The position numbers and the translations under genes were made by a program. From the NCBI GenBank assembly GCA_900469475.1, contig UBXG01000028.1, positions 62,001 through 126,000 of the forward strand: a stretch of DNA of 64,000 nucleotides, given 5' to 3'. Of the stretch, positions 1 through 8,713 are shown piece after piece. The notes under the pieces were generated by a model, which did not search any database, was not told the origin of the DNA, and worked only from the letters and a program-made list of their open reading frames with translations. Every line of letters starts with the position of its first letter. Position 1 is the first letter of the stretch. The stretch is from Hyphomicrobiales bacterium (GTDB taxonomy: Bacteria; Pseudomonadota; Alphaproteobacteria; Rhizobiales; Rhizobiaceae).

Positions 1-1418
1 CGAGCAAGGAACGCGCCCAGCATCGGGCCGCCACCGCCGAACGGCATGAGGGTAAACTCCCGCAGGTCGACCCCGGCCCGCGATGCCAACTTCTCCACCT
101 CGACGAACATCTCCGAGATAGCGATATCGAGAATAGCCTGGGACACCTCTTCAACCGAGCGACCGATACGCTCGGCAAGCGTCAAGACGGCTGCGCGCGC
201 CAGCCCGACATCGACCTGCAACTGACCGTAGGCCATCTCGCTATGCCCCAGCCAGCCGCAGACGGCCATGGCATCGGTCACGGTCGCTTGCGTGCCGCCG
301 CGGCCATAACAGGCGGGACCGGGTGTAGAGCCGGCCGATTCAGGCCCTACCCGCAAGACGCCATGGGCGTCGATGCTAGCAATGGAACCGCCGCCGACGC
401 CTATGGAGCTGACGGAGACCGAGGGAATGTGAAGCGGAAACTCGCCGATCAATTCGCCTGTCCCGAATTGCGGCTCGCCGTCGATGATCAACGCGAAGTC
501 TGCCGAGGTGCCGCCGATGTCAAGGGTGAGGACATGTTTCTCACCGGCCAGGCGCGCCAGCCAGGCGGCGCCGATCACGCCCGAGGCCGTGCCGGAAAGC
601 AGCATCTGGACGCAGGAACGCTTTCCTTCCGCCGCGTTCATGACGCCGCCGTTCGATTTCGTCAGCAGGGCCGGCGCCTTCACTCCGCGCGATGCGAGCT
701 TGTCTTCGAGAGCCGTCAGGTAACCCGAAACCCTCGGATGGACGTAGCCGTTGAGGATCGCGGTCGTCGTGCGCTCGTATTCGCGAATGACCGGCCACAC
801 TTCCGAGGAGGTGAAAACGAAGAGATCGGGTGCGAGTTTTTCGATTTCGCTCTTGATGGCGGTTTCCTGAGCATCGTCGCGCCAGGAATGCAGAAAGGAT
901 ATGATAATGCCCGCCGCGCCCTTGGCTCTTGCGGCAGCCACCGCCGCGGCAACCGCTTTCATGTCCGGCGCCCGCGCTTCGCTGCCATCGGCCCGCAAGC
1001 GCGCGGGGATGCCGAAGATCATGTCGCGTGCGATCAGCTGTTCCGGCCGCGAGCAGAAAAGAGAATAGACGTCAGGCATTTTCAGCCGTGCGAGCTCGAT
1101 GACATCTTCGAACCCGGCATTCGTCAGGAGCGCGAGCGACACGCCGCGTCTCTGAATGACGGTGTTGATGCCGACCGTGGTACCGTGAACGAAGCGACTG
1201 ATTGCCTCCGGCTGCAACCCCTCGCGCTCGGCAAGCAGGGAAAGCCCGGTCATCAACTCCGCACCCGGATCATCGGGCGTTGTCAGCACCTTCAATGAAG
1301 CAATGCGACCGGAGCGGCTTTCCAGCGCGCAGAAATCGATGAAGGTGCCGCCAATATCGACGCCGATCTTCCAATCCTGCTGCGAAGCCTCTACTGCTTG
1401 TCTTGCCGCATCCGCCAT
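1..1418 (-). CDS. hyuA: Hydantoinase A / N-methylhydantoinase (ATP-hydrolysing) alpha subunit, partial
   Basis: The gene is transcribed leftward and runs off the left edge, so about 472 codons of a family of usually 680-700 residues are seen. The ATG at 1416-1418 follows an AAAGGAAAGGAAC ribosome site. The N-terminus (IGVDIGGTFIDF, about residues 17-28) is the ASKHA phosphate-binding motif of hydantoinase/oxoprolinase A subunits, and the last visible residues read MPFGGGGPMLGAFLA, matching the conserved glycine-rich FGGAGP block. The family opens hydantoin or 5-oxoproline rings with ATP, together with a B subunit. That partner would lie further downstream, outside the window. The gene is divergent from an FAD amine oxidase gene, which would suit a hydantoin to N-carbamoyl amino acid to amino acid route (inference). 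The substrate cannot be told from sequence. Confidence 0.9.
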   Translation of the reverse strand, partial: MADAARQAVEASQQDWKIGVDIGGTFIDFCALESRSGRIASLKVLTTPDDPGAELMTGLSLLAEREGLQPEAISRFVHGTTVGINTVIQRRGVSLALLTNAGFEDVIELARLKMPDVYSLFCSRPEQLIARDMIFGIPARLRADGSEARAPDMKAVAAAVAAARAKGAAGIIISFLHSWRDDAQETAIKSEIEKLAPDLFVFTSSEVWPVIREYERTTTAILNGYVHPRVSGYLTALEDKLASRGVKAPALLTKSNGGVMNAAEGKRSCVQMLLSGTASGVIGAAWLARLAGEKHVLTLDIGGTSADFALIIDGEPQFGTGELIGEFPLHIPSVSVSSIGVGGGSIASIDAHGVLRVGPESAGSTPGPACYGRGGTQATVTDAMAVCGWLGHSEMAYGQLQVDVGLARAAVLTLAERIGRSVEEVSQAILDIAISEMFVEVEKLASRAGVDLREFTLMPFGGGGPMLGAFLA

Positions 1419-1500
1419 ATCCGTTCCGTTCCTTTCCTTTGCCTGTTCCGAAACTGGCATGGACGGGTCGGCAAGGTCCAAGAGCGAAAACGCCAAATGT

Positions 1501-1517
1501 CATAAGCCGGACTTATG
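1501..1517. promoter_or_regulatory. Dyad operator candidate 1 (CATAAG-N5-CTTATG)
   Basis: Perfect 6-bp inverted repeat CATAAG-CCGGA-CTTATG in the divergent region between the hydantoinase and FAD oxidase genes. It contains a T-N11-A core as in LysR-type boxes. No regulator gene is adjacent inside the window. Confidence 0.5.
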
Positions 1518-1535
1518 CTCTGACGACCGGCAAAA

Positions 1536-1556
1536 CCCATAGGCTGGACTTATGGG
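1536..1556. promoter_or_regulatory. Dyad operator candidate 2, near copy of the site at 1501
   Basis: Arms CCCATAGG and CTTATGGG around CTGGA form an inverted repeat with one mismatch and repeat the layout of the site at 1501-1517. The centres are 37 bp apart (1509 and 1546). Two spaced copies fit a recognition plus activation site pair, but could equally be two repressor sites. Confidence 0.5.
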
Positions 1557-1635
1557 CATTGCGTAATCCCGACTTTGACAGCGCCGAGCCGGGTCGGACA
1601 GGATGGGGACTGTTTTCAGCCCCTGGAGATCCTCA

Positions 1636-2751
1636 ATGGATGCTATCGTGCTGGGCGGCGGGCTCATGGGAGCTGCCTCCGCCTTTTTTCTCGCCCGGCG
1701 CGGCATCCGCGTGACACTTATCGAACGCAATCGGGTCGGGAGCGGCGCTACGATAGCGTCATTCGGCAACGTCAGACGAAGCGGCCGGTATATTCCGCAA
1801 TTGCCGCTTGCTCACCGCTCGCTTGCCCTGTGGCGAGAGGCCGAGGCCATGCTAGGACGAGACGTGGAATTCCGCGCAACCGGCCATCTACGGCTGGTGT
1901 TCAGCCAGGAAGGGCTTGCCGCGATGCGGTCCTTCGTCAAGGAGGCCCGGCCGTGGGGACTGGAGCTGGAGGAACTGACCACGAAAGACGTGCGGTCTCG
2001 CTTTCCCGGTCTTGGCCCCGATGCGATCGCGGCATCCTTTTCCCCGAAGGATGGAAGCGGCAATCCGCGTCTTATCGCACCGGCTTTCGCTCATGCCGCC
2101 CGAAAATTGGGCGCCGACATCGTCGAAAATGTCGGCATCGGCGCCATCAGAAAAAGTGCCTGTGGATTTCAGGTCGAAACGTCGAAGGGTTCGCATGAGG
2201 CCTCGATGTTGCTGAACACCACGGGTGCCTGGGGTGCGCGCATCGCAAGCCTGTTCGGGGAGGAGGTTCCGATCGTTGCCAAAGGTCCGCAAATGGGCGT
2301 GACGGAACCTCTCCCCTATCGCATTCTCTCGGTCGTCGGCGTCTGGGCACATGATCACGGAGGCGGTTATCTGCGGCAGGTGGAACGGGGCAACATCGTC
2401 TTCGGTGGCGGCGCCGAGCGCACCGACGTTTCACTCGATACCGGATACGCCAAGGCAGACCCGGCTCGCTTGCCGGGACAGCTTCGTTCGCTGCTGCCGA
2501 TTTTGCCGGCGCTGAAAAACGTTGCGGTAATACGCACTTGGTCGGGTTGCGAGGGTTATGTCGAGGATGGCCTTCCGGTGATAGGACGCTCATCGACGAC
2601 ACCGGGGCTCTTCCACGCATTCGGCTTTTCCGGCCATGGTTTCCAACTCGGACCCGGCGTTGGCGACGTCATGGCGGAAATCATGGCGACAGGGAAAACG
2701 GATATTCCGCTGCAAGAGTTCCGCATCGAGCGCTTCGCAAAGCCGAATTGA
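1636..2751 (+). CDS. FAD-dependent amine/amino-acid oxidoreductase (DAO family)
   Basis: 371-residue flavoprotein of the D-amino-acid oxidase / sarcosine oxidase / glycine oxidase superfamily. It opens with a Rossmann FAD motif (VLGGGLMGAASAFFLARRG, residues 5-23) followed by an acidic residue (IER), and ends with the usual GLPVIGRS...GFSGHGFQLGPGVGD block that closes the FAD site. The ATG at 1636 is chosen over an upstream in-frame start at 1603 because a GGAG lies 7 nt before it and the Rossmann strand begins at once. It would oxidise a secondary amine or amino acid to an imine, which hydrolyses to an oxo acid or aldehyde. Divergence from the hydantoinase gene suggests a sarcosine- or amino-acid-like product of ring opening (inference). 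Confidence 0.85.
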   Translation: MDAIVLGGGLMGAASAFFLARRGIRVTLIERNRVGSGATIASFGNVRRSGRYIPQLPLAHRSLALWREAEAMLGRDVEFRATGHLRLVFSQEGLAAMRSFVKEARPWGLELEELTTKDVRSRFPGLGPDAIAASFSPKDGSGNPRLIAPAFAHAARKLGADIVENVGIGAIRKSACGFQVETSKGSHEASMLLNTTGAWGARIASLFGEEVPIVAKGPQMGVTEPLPYRILSVVGVWAHDHGGGYLRQVERGNIVFGGGAERTDVSLDTGYAKADPARLPGQLRSLLPILPALKNVAVIRTWSGCEGYVEDGLPVIGRSSTTPGLFHAFGFSGHGFQLGPGVGDVMAEIMATGKTDIPLQEFRIERFAKPN

Positions 2752-2904
2752 CTTTCAGGCCGATTTGCCTCGCCGGCTTCTGCTAAACTGGTTTCGTCAA
2801 CAATCGACGACGGAGCCGCATAAGCACTTGGGATCGCTCTCCGAGATCCGCTTTCATCTGGATGCCAGGGTGAGAGGGATCGTGCACAGCGAATAGCGCC
2901 ATAG

Positions 2905-2933
2905 CAAGCGGCGAAGATGCCGGTCGCCGCTTG
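2905..2933. terminator. Perfect 10-bp stem hairpin between the oxidase and lyase genes
   Basis: CAAGCGGCGA (2905-2914) and TCGCCGCTTG (2924-2933) are perfect inverted repeats around a 9-nt loop, 150 bp after the oxidase stop and 70 bp before the lyase start. No T-run follows, so it may be a factor-dependent terminator, an RNA stabiliser or an operator. Confidence 0.4.
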
Positions 2934-3004
2934 ACGCCCCCGGTGAGCGATGAACTATTCGCGCTCAAGCACCATGCAATTCCCGCCTACCTCAAGGAAC
3001 GAAC

Positions 3005-4453
3005 ATGACAGTCACTTTGACGAAAAGGGCAGATATCAATCTCCAGTCCGTTCTTCGCGTCGCCTGGCAGGGGGAGAATGTGAAGATCTCCGACGCGGCC
3101 ATCGCCGAGATTGCCCGTTGCCGTGAAGCATTCCTGCTGCTGATCGACAATGATCCGACGATCATGATCTACGGTGTCACGACGGCGATGGGAGAGCTGG
3201 CAAGCACGCGTCTTTCCCGGGAAGAGCGCGACCGCCACGCCCGGATCAAGGCCTTTGCCGCCGCGACATCCTTCGGCGATCCCTATCCCGAACGTGTCGT
3301 CAGGGCGATGGTGTTTGCCCGTCTTACTAATTTCATCGAGGGCAACGCTGCGACCACCCCACGTATCGCGCTGGCGGTCGCCGACATGCTCGATGGCTCT
3401 CCGTTGCCAACAGTCGCATCGTCAGGCCAAGGCGGCGCCGGAGAAATTCTTGCGCTCTATCCACTGTTTGCCGAGCTGACGGCTCGCTTCGACCTCGAAG
3501 TCAAGGAAAGAGGATCCCTCATCAACGGCTCGCCCTGCGCGGCGGCCCTTCTGGCGGATGCCGCACTGGCAGCGCGGCGGCGTCTTCATCTTGTGGAACA
3601 GGTCTTCGCCCTGTCGATCGAGGCGTTCCGCGCGCCTATGGAGCATTATGATGCAGCGCTAGAGCAGCTCTGGGGCGACGAACATGAAGCAGCCGCCCTT
3701 CGCGCATTGCGCACGCTTCTCGCGGGCGCCGGCAGCGATCGCCGCAACTATCAGGCTCCGGTGAGCTATCGCATCGTGCCTCGCGTGCTGGGCCATGCCC
3801 ATCGCGCCGTCTCCGCCGCCGAGCGCGCGGCAAATCTGTCGCTTGCCTCGGCCTCGGACAACCCAGTCTACATTCCGCCCGACGAGGAGCATCCGCTCGG
3901 CCGGTGCATCAGCACGGGTGGCTATCATAACGCGATGGCCGCGCCGGCGCTGGATGATCTTGCCGCCATCTGGGCCGACATCTGCCTCCTGTGTGACCGC
4001 CATGGCTCCAAGCTCCTGAACGGCGCGGTGTCGCATCTGCCCGACATGCTGATGGTCGGCCGTCATCCGAGCGACAGCGATGGCCACGGGAGCCTCGGCT
4101 ACGTGCCGATGGCGACAACCGGATATCTCGAACAGGCGAAACTCGCCGCACAGCGGACCTTCATACCCGGCACGGAATCGGCAGGATCAGGTCAGGACGA
4201 TGTCGCCGCTACCGCCTTCCTGGCCTGGGCCAAGGAAGAACGAGCGGGCCGCTGCCTGGACGCCTGCCTGGCGAGCCTTGCCGTGATCGCTTCGCAGGCA
4301 CTTCACGTTACCGGCCGTCAGGCGCCGGCTGCATTGCATGATTTCGTTTCGGAGGTGCGCGGCGTCGTGCCTCCGGTCGATGACGATCGCGTTCTCGGGC
4401 CGGAGTTGTCGCGCCTGGCAACACTGTTCACCTCGAAGGCATTCACACCCTGA
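3005..4453 (+). CDS. HAL/PAL-family ammonia-lyase homologue lacking the MIO serine
   Basis: 482 residues; ATG preceded by AAGGAAC. The fold signature of histidine/phenylalanine ammonia-lyases is clear: IYGVTTAMGE (about 55-64, compare YGVNTGFG), RLTNFIEGNAATTPR, GSLINGSPCAAAL (compare the NGT loop), QAPVSYRIVPRVLGHA, SASDNPV, GGYHNAMAAPALDDL, and ESAGSGQDD near residue 395. In true lyases the electrophilic MIO ring forms from an Ala-Ser-Gly triad inside GSVGASGDL. Here the segment reads SSGQGGAGEI (139-148), placing Gly144-Ala145-Gly146 at the triad, so the needed Ser is missing. The protein may use another chemistry, or a shifted Ser139/Ser140 may take part. It lies 253 bp after the oxidase gene on the same strand. 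Family membership is firm; the reaction is unknown. Confidence 0.85.
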   Translation: MTVTLTKRADINLQSVLRVAWQGENVKISDAAIAEIARCREAFLLLIDNDPTIMIYGVTTAMGELASTRLSREERDRHARIKAFAAATSFGDPYPERVVRAMVFARLTNFIEGNAATTPRIALAVADMLDGSPLPTVASSGQGGAGEILALYPLFAELTARFDLEVKERGSLINGSPCAAALLADAALAARRRLHLVEQVFALSIEAFRAPMEHYDAALEQLWGDEHEAAALRALRTLLAGAGSDRRNYQAPVSYRIVPRVLGHAHRAVSAAERAANLSLASASDNPVYIPPDEEHPLGRCISTGGYHNAMAAPALDDLAAIWADICLLCDRHGSKLLNGAVSHLPDMLMVGRHPSDSDGHGSLGYVPMATTGYLEQAKLAAQRTFIPGTESAGSGQDDVAATAFLAWAKEERAGRCLDACLASLAVIASQALHVTGRQAPAALHDFVSEVRGVVPPVDDDRVLGPELSRLATLFTSKAFTP

Positions 4454-4556
4454 CGCCCCTACGTCTTCGCACAGTCATCACCAGGATTTTGTTCTCATGA
4501 ACGGTCGCCTGGCTGATCACGAGAGCTTCGATGTCATCGCCAGGGGAAGGCCAGTC

Positions 4557-4731
4557 CGCGGCCGCCTGCGTGACCCAGGAGTAGACAAAGCACGCTAATG
4601 TCGAACATCTTGTAGAACTGCGCTTCGGTGACCGTTTCCCGCGGACTGAACTCATAGACACCCGAGTTGTTCACCAGAATATCGATGCGGCCATACCGGC
4701 GACGTAAGCTGCTGATTAAAGGAGCAATCAT
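4557..4731 (-). pseudogene. Short-chain dehydrogenase/reductase fragment with frameshift
   Basis: On the minus strand the region reads RRRYGRIDILVNNSGVYEFSP...EAQFYKMFDISVLCLLL, the central part of a classical SDR (the LVNNAG strand and the following helix). The match then continues only in another frame as VTQAAAD, so there is a one-base frameshift near 4579. The N-terminal cofactor-binding part and the YxxxK active-site part are absent. It sits downstream of the monooxygenase gene at 4797 and is probably the dead end of that operon or a transfer scar. Confidence 0.7.
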
Positions 4732-4796
4732 GCCCTTTCGTGGACGGTACCGACCTCAACATGCGTTCAGCGTTTGCTCGTGCCCGATCTGGCTGA

Positions 4797-6158
4797 TCAT
4801 GGACGGCGAAAGGATGCCCCTATATGGCGATCCGGCAATCTGTCACCTTCACCAAAAAGCATTCTGCGAAGCGAACCCTGTTCATAAGCGGTTTTGTAGA
4901 GGTCCCGCTCCTGAAGCGCCGGCACCACAATGTCGATAAAGTCCTCAAAGCTCTCCGGCACGACGGTGCGGGTAAGATTAAAACCATCAATCTCGCCTTC
5001 ATCCATCCATGACGAAAGCTCATCGGCAACCTCCGTGGCATCGCCGACAACGACCGGGTAACGCCCACCCATGGCGACCTCCTGCAGCAACTGTCGCTTT
5101 GCCCAGCCGCGTTGTTGAGCAATCTGCGTTGCCGATTGGCTCGCATTGGATTTGCCGTAGATGATGGTCTCATCGAGATCGTATCTGGAAAAATCGATGC
5201 CCGTGCTGGCCGAAAAATGTGCGAGACCTGCCTCGGGATTGGCGTAGCGCAGATACTCTGCGTGCTTGTCTCGTGCCGCCGAGACGGAGCGATCGGTTAT
5301 GACAGTGATACCGAGGAAGATCTTTATGTCCTCTGGCTTTCTGCCCGCCGCCACCACTGCCTCGCGCAACGAACGGGAGGCCGCGCGAGCGGAGTTCTTG
5401 TCAGGGGCTGCGATGAAGACGCATTCTGCATGTCGCGCTGCAAACTGCTTCCCACGGCCGGACGTTCCGGCCTGATAAAGAACCGGCGTGCGCTGGGGCG
5501 ACGGTTCGGCCAGGTGATAGGCCTGGGAGCGGTAAAACGGCCCTTGATGGTCGATCACGTGTACCTTTGATGGATCGGCATAGATACGCCTTTCCTTGTC
5601 GGTCAGGACCGCATCATCCTCCCAGCTTCCCTCCCACAGCTTGTAGAGCAGGTCGAGATAGTCATCGGCGCGATCATAGCGGGTGTCATGCTCGATCTGG
5701 TTGTCAAGACCCAGGCCGCGCGCCGCGCTGTCGAGATAGCCCGTCACGATGTTCCAGCCGACACGGCCATTGGTCAGATGATCCAGGGTCGAAATTCGCC
5801 TGGCGAAAATATACGGCGCGTCAGCACTGGCATTGACGGTGATACCGAATCCAAGGTGCCGGGTCACGGCCGCCATCGCGGAGACGAGCAGGAGAGGATC
5901 GTTGACCGGCAACTGAATGGATTCACGAAGCGTCAAATCGGCGGAGCCCTGGTAGACGTCGTAGACGCCCAAGATGTCGGCAAGAAAGATACCGTCGAAC
6001 AGCCCGCGTTCCAGCGTAGCGGCAAGCGAAGTCCAGTAGTCGAGTGTCTTGTAGCGATGCGACTGATCCCTCGGATGCGCCCATAGTCCATGATTGATGT
6101 GCCCGACGCTGTTCATGTTGAACGCATTGAGCAATATCTGTTTTTTCCTGGTCGCCAT
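4797..6158 (-). CDS. LLM-class flavin monooxygenase, NtaA/SnaA/DszA type
   Basis: 453 residues, full family length. The sequence shows the bacterial-luciferase-like TIM barrel of the NtaA/SnaA/DszA subfamily: LNAFNMNSVGHINHGLWAHP at the start, GLFDGIFLADILGVYD (about 52-67), RISTLDHLTNGRVGWNIVTGYLDSAARGLGL (about 121-151), and ADDYLDLLYKLWEGSW. Such enzymes use FMNH2 supplied by a separate reductase to oxygenate organosulfur compounds (sulfones, sulfonates) or chelators such as NTA/EDTA. It is the last intact gene of the metQNI-monooxygenase operon, 17 bp after the preceding gene, which supports a sulfur-scavenging role (inference). No flavin reductase is encoded nearby. The exact substrate is unknown. 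Confidence 0.88.
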   Translation of the reverse strand: MATRKKQILLNAFNMNSVGHINHGLWAHPRDQSHRYKTLDYWTSLAATLERGLFDGIFLADILGVYDVYQGSADLTLRESIQLPVNDPLLLVSAMAAVTRHLGFGITVNASADAPYIFARRISTLDHLTNGRVGWNIVTGYLDSAARGLGLDNQIEHDTRYDRADDYLDLLYKLWEGSWEDDAVLTDKERRIYADPSKVHVIDHQGPFYRSQAYHLAEPSPQRTPVLYQAGTSGRGKQFAARHAECVFIAAPDKNSARAASRSLREAVVAAGRKPEDIKIFLGITVITDRSVSAARDKHAEYLRYANPEAGLAHFSASTGIDFSRYDLDETIIYGKSNASQSATQIAQQRGWAKRQLLQEVAMGGRYPVVVGDATEVADELSSWMDEGEIDGFNLTRTVVPESFEDFIDIVVPALQERDLYKTAYEQGSLRRMLFGEGDRLPDRHIGASFRRP

Positions 6159-6175
6159 CTTCAGCTATTCCGATT

Positions 6176-7435
6176 TCAGATCGCGCCGTGGCGCGGTGGC
6201 CGTTTGCCATTGAGATAATAGTTGCCGATGGCCTGATATTTCCAGCGCACCGGGTCATGCAGCGTATGGGTGCGGGCATTACGCCAATAGCGATCGAAGT
6301 TGTCATCCGAAAGCGTCGATGAGGTGCCAGACAGCTCGAACAGCTTGTTGGCGGCAAGCAGGCTTGCCTTGGTCGTCAATATCTTCGCTTCCGCAACGGC
6401 GATCGAGGCGTGGGCAACGCTGTCCTCGGTCATATCAGCACGAGCCGCATCCGTTGCGTCTGCGGCTCGCTTCAGCAAGCCTTCCGCAGCCCGCAGCCGC
6501 AGCCAGACATTCCCGACGTTTTGCAGCGTCAAGGGATCTTCCGAGGCACGTTCGACCTTTGAATCCAGCCAGGGCCAGGCCCGTTCGCGGATGAACTGCA
6601 ACATTTCCCGATAGGCACCCTGCCCTATACCTAGATCGATGGCCGCATGCATGATTTGAGCGACCGGACCGATCGTCGTCGGGCGTTCGAAGGAAGACTG
6701 AAAGGGGACGATCCATTCCAGATCGATCTCCACCTGATCGAATCCAACCGAGCCACTTCCGGTAACCCGCTGCCCGAAGCCGTCCCAATCGTCGACGATC
6801 GTCACACCGGGTGCATTTCGTGGGATGAAGGCGAGATAAGCAACATCCCTTGCGTCCTCCTCAGCAACGACAAGGGTCGGAATCCAGTGCGCGTAAATGG
6901 CGCCTGTGCAGTAAAATTTTTGCCCGTGAACTATCCACTTTCCCCGCTCGCGAAAAAGCCGGGTACGTCGCTTGAAATCGCGCTGGCCGATTTCCGCCAG
7001 CGCATTGCCAAAACGTTCGCCCGCCAGTACGCGCTCGAAAAAGAAGCGTTGTTGCTTGACCGAGGCTCCGACACGCAAGACTTCAAGCGCGTAAAAGTGG
7101 TTTTGAGGAATCTGCGACAGCGATCCATCCGCGGCACCGATAATGGCAATCACCTGAGCTAACGTGTGCGTCGACACATCAGCACCGCCGAACTCACGCG
7201 GCACGGTAATGCCCCACAAACCAGTTTCGCTGAAACGCTCCAGTTCACGCCATGGCAAGATGCGATCCCTGTCCCGTTCCGCGCTACCGGCGGCAAATTC
7301 TGCCGCCAGGACGGTTGCCACCGCGATAGCCTGCTCGTCGTCGGAGATGAGATCGGGTCGCCGCAGCGGCGGCGGTGCGGGTTCGACGGGGATGCGAAAG
7401 TCGGTATCAGTCACGGTTTTCCTCGCTAGTTCCAT
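6176..7435 (-). CDS. Acyl-CoA-dehydrogenase-fold monooxygenase, SfnB/DszC type (copy 1)
   Basis: 419 residues with the acyl-CoA dehydrogenase fold: GLWGITVPREFGGADVS (about 72-88), QIPQNHFYALEVLR, FYCTGAIYAHWIPT (substrate/FMN loop) and the C-terminal RNARTHTLHDPVRWKYQAIGNYYLNG, a hallmark of the DszC/SfnB sulfur-acquisition branch rather than of CoA dehydrogenases. These flavoproteins oxygenate sulfides, sulfoxides or sulfones with reduced FMN. The start overlaps the end of the paralogue at 7426 by 10 nt, indicating translational coupling. The two paralogues share the NARxHTLHDPVRWKY ending and are probably an old tandem duplication. Confidence 0.87.
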   Translation of the reverse strand: MELARKTVTDTDFRIPVEPAPPPLRRPDLISDDEQAIAVATVLAAEFAAGSAERDRDRILPWRELERFSETGLWGITVPREFGGADVSTHTLAQVIAIIGAADGSLSQIPQNHFYALEVLRVGASVKQQRFFFERVLAGERFGNALAEIGQRDFKRRTRLFRERGKWIVHGQKFYCTGAIYAHWIPTLVVAEEDARDVAYLAFIPRNAPGVTIVDDWDGFGQRVTGSGSVGFDQVEIDLEWIVPFQSSFERPTTIGPVAQIMHAAIDLGIGQGAYREMLQFIRERAWPWLDSKVERASEDPLTLQNVGNVWLRLRAAEGLLKRAADATDAARADMTEDSVAHASIAVAEAKILTTKASLLAANKLFELSGTSSTLSDDNFDRYWRNARTHTLHDPVRWKYQAIGNYYLNGKRPPRHGAI

Positions 7436-8685
7436 TGATGGCGGGCCGGGAATATGCCGTTGAGCTGATAATTACCGAGCAAATGATATTTCCAGCGTAC
7501 GGGGTCGTGAAGCGTATGCACGCGCGCATTTCGCCAATGCCGATCCAGATTGTGGGCAGCCCGCGTCGCCGCGGATCCCGCGACATCGAAGAGCTTTTCA
7601 GCCGCCTTCAGCGCGACTTCCGTCGTCAATATCTTGGCTTCGGCAACGGCGGCAGAGGCTCTGGCGCTCTCCGCTTCGCCGACAGGCGCCTTTGCCACCT
7701 CGTCGATAACGGCACCCGCTTCATAAAGAAGTGCTTGCGCTGCGTGCAAATCCACATGAAGGTCACTGATTTCATGCAGGATTGTCGGATCCTCGCTGGC
7801 CGACTGCAGGCCGGAATCCATCCAAGGTCTTGCGTGATCGCGGACAAAGGTCACGGCATCGGCAATCGCGGCCGCCGCTATGCCGGAATCGATCGCCGCC
7901 TGAATGAGCTGCGAGACGGGACCGGAGATACCGGGTCTGTCCGCATAGGACCAGACTGGGAAAACCAAAGCTTCATCTATCGGTACGTCTATAAATTCCA
8001 CCGAGCCGCTGGCCGTCGTACGCTGGCCGAAAGAAGACCAGTCGTCGATGACGCGCACGCCCGGCGCGTCATAGGCAGCCCAGACCTGGATCGCACGCCC
8101 GTCATCGTCGACGGCGCGCGTCGGAATCCAATGAGCGAAAATGGCGCCAGTGGAATAAAAGCGCCGCCCGGTCAATCTTAATCCATCTGCCCCGCGCGCC
8201 AGGCGAGTTGAGCTGTGGTTGATCGCCTTCTGGCCACGCTCAGGCCCTGCATTGCCGATGCGATAACCGGCAAGGATATCGCCGTAGATACGGGCTTTCT
8301 GCTGTGGCGACCCCACATCGCGCAGCAGCGCCAGCACGCCGAACTGGTTCTGCGGAATCTGACCGAGTGCAGGGTCGGCTGCGCAAAGGATTTCGAAGAC
8401 CTTGGCAAGCGTTACGCAGGAGACGTCGGCGCCGCCGAATTCCTTCGGCACTGTGATGCCACCGAGGCCGCTTGCGGTATATTCCTCCACCTCATCCCAA
8501 GGAAGGCGACGAACGCGGTCCCGTTCTGCCGCACCCGCCGCGAAACGAACCGCGAGGCCGTGGGCAATCTCCAACGCCTCGGCATCCGAGCGGATCAGAT
8601 GTGGAGTACGCGGCGGCAAGGGGCGCCTGATGGCGCTTTCTTCTTTCGAGCCGGACGCAGCCGGCACGGCATCAGGTCCAGTCAT
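7426..8685 (-). CDS. Acyl-CoA-dehydrogenase-fold monooxygenase, SfnB/DszC type (copy 2)
   Basis: 419 residues from the ATG at 8683-8685, which has an AGGAG 8 nt upstream; a much longer in-frame opening further upstream would overlap the permease gene and has no family match. Family signs are GLGGITVPKEFGGADVS, QIPQNQFGVLALLR, FYSTGAIFAHWIPT and RNARVHTLHDPVRWKYHLLGNYQLNG. It is parallel in length and layout to the downstream paralogue. Likely an FMNH2-dependent sulfone or sulfide oxygenase that feeds sulfur assimilation together with the LLM enzyme (family knowledge plus context). The two copies may differ in substrate range. Confidence 0.87.
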   Translation of the reverse strand: MTGPDAVPAASGSKEESAIRRPLPPRTPHLIRSDAEALEIAHGLAVRFAAGAAERDRVRRLPWDEVEEYTASGLGGITVPKEFGGADVSCVTLAKVFEILCAADPALGQIPQNQFGVLALLRDVGSPQQKARIYGDILAGYRIGNAGPERGQKAINHSSTRLARGADGLRLTGRRFYSTGAIFAHWIPTRAVDDDGRAIQVWAAYDAPGVRVIDDWSSFGQRTTASGSVEFIDVPIDEALVFPVWSYADRPGISGPVSQLIQAAIDSGIAAAAIADAVTFVRDHARPWMDSGLQSASEDPTILHEISDLHVDLHAAQALLYEAGAVIDEVAKAPVGEAESARASAAVAEAKILTTEVALKAAEKLFDVAGSAATRAAHNLDRHWRNARVHTLHDPVRWKYHLLGNYQLNGIFPARHQWN

Positions 8686-8713
8686 GAAGCTACTCCTGAT
8701 ATTGTCGCTGATA

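Noticed and set aside
243-1298. 351-codon open frame on the plus strand opposite the hydantoinase gene
   Set aside because: It is antisense to a well-conserved coding frame and its protein is Arg/Gly-rich without any family pattern.
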